DNA of 6,926 nucleotides from assembly GCA_025450155.1 (NCBI GenBank), contig JANWIB010000026.1, positions 1-6,926 of the forward strand, read 5' to 3'. Under the pieces are notes generated by a model. It was given only the letters and a program-made list of their open reading frames with translations. It was not told the DNA's origin and did not search any database. The position numbers and the translations under genes are program-made. Of this stretch, positions 4,872 to 6,926 are shown piece by piece; position 1 is the stretch's first letter; each line of letters begins with the position of its first letter. The DNA comes from Sphingobacteriaceae bacterium (lineage in GTDB: Bacteria > Bacteroidota > Bacteroidia > Sphingobacteriales > Sphingobacteriaceae).

Positions 4872-6926
4872 ATGAATCGATTACACTCTCTCATTTCTTT
4901 TTTAATTACAATCCTATTAGTTCATTTAACCTCACAACCGGCTTCTGCACAAATTACTGATAGCACAGCCATATCGGATGTGGTTATAGAAGCTCCGCTA
5001 ACAGAAAATGCCTCAGTTTCATACAATTCCAATCGAGTATATGATATTGCTTATTCTAATGGAGATACGTATGTCGTAGGGACATATGAAGATAAAAGGT
5101 TGAAGAAATATGGACTAGCTTGTTACTGGAAAAATGGCCAGCTTTTTCCGCTTAAAGATGAAAATGGCATCATGGTTTCCTCTTCAGTTATGGCTATAGC
5201 ACTATTTAATGGAGAGGTGTATATGGTAGGAGTACAAAAAAATAATCAGGAAACTTATCACTATACCCTATGGAAAAACGGCACATGGCAAAAAACAGTA
5301 CCGATTAATCTTCCGGAAAGCGAGGACTCATTCTATATTGACGATATAGCTGATATAGCTGTTAATAATAACGATGTATATATTCTTGCCAACTATTATA
5401 ATAAAGCTTATTGCTGGAAGAACGGACAATTGGTACACTTGGATGTCTTGGTAAATAAAGAAGACGATGATGAAAGAGAATACACAAAGGGATTAGCTCT
5501 TCTGGTAGATAAAGATGATGTATACATTGCAGGCTCTGTGGGGTCTTACTCCACTAAAGCGGTATATTGGAAAAATGGAAAATATTTCGTTTTGCCTTTG
5601 CCAGCACCTGTAAAATCAGAATATGGGGCTGTAAAAGTTAGTGGTTTTACATCCGGTATATGTATGGTTAATGGCGGTATCGTAATAAGTGGTTGGTATG
5701 CACGGGATGGAAAAGAAGTGGCATGCTATTGGAAAGACGGTAAGCTAATCGAACTAAGTCCTTGGTACGCAAAAGCTAACACAACTGCTATTTCGGCACA
5801 AGGGAATGATATATACATAGCAGGATTTATGCGAAGTTATTCTCCTGACAATAAAGCAATGGCTTGTTACTGGAAAAATGGCCAACTGGTTCCGGTTTTT
5901 GAAACTGATTCTGTTAATTCTAGCGGTGCCGTTTTTGATGCTTTTCCCGCTGTTATTGATATCTTTCCCACTGCCAATAATCAGGTAATTACGTACCTTT
6001 CTGATAAATTTTATTCTTATTATAATTCCTATAATCGATACAACGGCGAGGTATTTACGGCTGCTGACAATCGGTTAAAAAAGCTGGATTTAAATACGCC
6101 TAATGAAAACGATTTTGCAATATCTCAAACACAAGATGTTGAAGTTTCACCTGAGGGAGATGTGTATGTTTTAGGATATGAAAAACCAGCAAGAAGCGAA
6201 ATAGAAAAACCCGTATTTTGGAAAAATGGTAAAAAGCAGGAGCTTTCTATCCCCAAAAATAGCAGCCAGGCAAAGGCTTTTAACATCGGTATAGAAAAGG
6301 ATAAGTGGTTAATTTTAGGTTATCATAACGATACCACCAAAACAAAAAACAAGAATTATTACTGCTACTGGCATAATGGTGAATACCATGAATTTGATAG
6401 TTTATTTACTGCTGTAGGATCAAAAATAGTGGACGGAAATGTTTACGTAATTGGCTACAAACAGGTTTATAATACAAAAGTAAGAGAATGGCTCTACCAA
6501 GGGGTTTACTATGTAAACGACAAAGAATATAAACTTTCTATTCCTAAAAACTTAGGATACCACATCGGCACACCTACTACAATTAGTGTAATGAATGGAA
6601 AAATTTATATAGCGGGTACGGTGGTTACATATGATAAATCTTGGGAAAAAATTATTACACAACATGCGGTTTTATGGACAGATGACGTGTGTACCTTAAT
6701 TCCTCCTGCAAATCCAAAATATAAATACTATCCCATGCAAATTAATACCGATGGTGGCAAACCAGAGGTAATTGGTACGTACTATCATTACTATACCGAT
6801 AAAAACAATAAATACCAATACATTGCGGGCCATTATGCCTGGCAACCAGGAAGTGCAATAAAAGCTACGCCCATTCCTGCTCCCACTGCAGAGGGGTTAA
6901 AATACGCTTTAAGAGAGGAGTATTCG
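4872..6926 (+). CDS. Secreted WKNG-repeat, beta-propeller-like protein (3' end outside window)
   Basis: An open frame of 685 codons that runs off the right edge. I recognise the repeat style but no named family. Residues 1-26 form a clear Sec signal peptide: MNRLH, a hydrophobic core LISFLITILLVHL, and ASA followed by Q27 as a signal peptidase I site. No lipobox Cys is present, so it is exported to the periplasm, surface or medium. From about residue 56 to 669 it consists of about twelve units. Each has a strand like DVYIAG or EVYMVG followed 15-35 residues later by a strand like CYWKNGQLxxL. Short two-strand units of 47-62 residues with this G/W pattern suggest beta-propeller blades or a similar all-beta repeat. 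No catalytic motif is visible. The ATG at 4872 is preceded by an in-frame TAA at 4857-4859. Any C-terminal sorting or anchoring domain would lie beyond the window. Ligand and role are unknown; adhesion, carbohydrate or protein binding are guesses. Confidence 0.85.
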   Translation, partial: MNRLHSLISFLITILLVHLTSQPASAQITDSTAISDVVIEAPLTENASVSYNSNRVYDIAYSNGDTYVVGTYEDKRLKKYGLACYWKNGQLFPLKDENGIMVSSSVMAIALFNGEVYMVGVQKNNQETYHYTLWKNGTWQKTVPINLPESEDSFYIDDIADIAVNNNDVYILANYYNKAYCWKNGQLVHLDVLVNKEDDDEREYTKGLALLVDKDDVYIAGSVGSYSTKAVYWKNGKYFVLPLPAPVKSEYGAVKVSGFTSGICMVNGGIVISGWYARDGKEVACYWKDGKLIELSPWYAKANTTAISAQGNDIYIAGFMRSYSPDNKAMACYWKNGQLVPVFETDSVNSSGAVFDAFPAVIDIFPTANNQVITYLSDKFYSYYNSYNRYNGEVFTAADNRLKKLDLNTPNENDFAISQTQDVEVSPEGDVYVLGYEKPARSEIEKPVFWKNGKKQELSIPKNSSQAKAFNIGIEKDKWLILGYHNDTTKTKNKNYYCYWHNGEYHEFDSLFTAVGSKIVDGNVYVIGYKQVYNTKVREWLYQGVYYVNDKEYKLSIPKNLGYHIGTPTTISVMNGKIYIAGTVVTYDKSWEKIITQHAVLWTDDVCTLIPPANPKYKYYPMQINTDGGKPEVIGTYYHYYTDKNNKYQYIAGHYAWQPGSAIKATPIPAPTAEGLKYALREEYS
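5037..6878 (+). repeat. Twelve degenerate WKNG protein repeats within the secreted protein
   Basis: The aromatic anchor of each unit (W of YWKNG, or its equivalent) falls at residues 86, 134, 182, 233, 287, 334, about 396, 450, 500, 547, 602 and 657, a spacing of 47-62. Units 1, 3, 4, 6 and 7-8 vary in quality: 1 and 6 keep CYWKNGQL, 3 has CWKNGQL, 4 has VYWKNGK, 5 has CYWKDGKL and 8 has VFWKNGKK. Units 7 (VFTAADNRLKKL), 10 (VYYVNDKEYKL), 11 (VLWTDD) and 12 (YAWQPG) are degenerate. The repeats are conserved as protein but diverged as DNA, which points to old duplication. The boundaries are approximate. Confidence 0.75.

Overview
The window looks like chromosomal DNA from a Bacteroidota bacterium, most likely of the Chitinophagales type; the family level is an inference. 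The evidence is a low-GC, densely packed stretch with no Shine-Dalgarno-like sequences before the starts. One clear promoter has the Bacteroidota form (TTTG, then TAnnTTTG). The gene set (prmC, a Crp/Fnr-like regulator, a single XerD-type recombinase divergent from aroQ, a baeRF-family protein) also fits that phylum. I see no tRNA, rRNA, CRISPR array, insertion sequence or phage gene.

Layout from left to right. Positions 1-203 hold the C-terminal end of prmC (release-factor glutamine methyltransferase). A perfect 11-bp hairpin then separates it from a convergent gene at 258-998 (minus). That gene encodes a standalone metallo-beta-lactamase-fold protein whose metal ligands are those of flavodiiron/oxygen-binding di-iron proteins, not of hydrolases. 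Divergent from it is a Crp/Fnr-family regulator (1091-1666). The space between them carries a 16-bp near-palindrome and a 23-bp-spaced direct repeat that end exactly at the regulator's ATG. The arrangement suggests a small autoregulated O2/NO/redox-responsive pair.

Next come two housekeeping genes transcribed divergently: xerD (1717-2613, minus, probable UUG start) and aroQ (2681-3106, plus), with an aroQ promoter and a 9-bp inverted repeat between them. Convergent to aroQ is a two-gene minus-strand operon. Its first gene encodes a 79-residue, highly charged, probably disordered protein (4316-4555). Two bases later comes a 389-residue protein of the bacterial archaeo-eukaryotic release-factor-like (baeRF) superfamily (3144-4313). 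Where eRF1 has its GGQ loop, this protein appears to have GGG.

After about 316 bp without a convincing gene, the right third (4872-6926, running off the edge) is one large plus-strand gene. It encodes a secreted protein made of about twelve 47-62 residue repeats with the signature G-x-V-Y-[IV]-x-G ... YWKNG-x4-L, probably a beta-propeller-like exported protein of unknown function.

Most of the window is ordinary core genome. The parts most worth a second look are the di-iron/Crp pair with its operator, the baeRF operon with its small partner, and the WKNG-repeat secreted protein.
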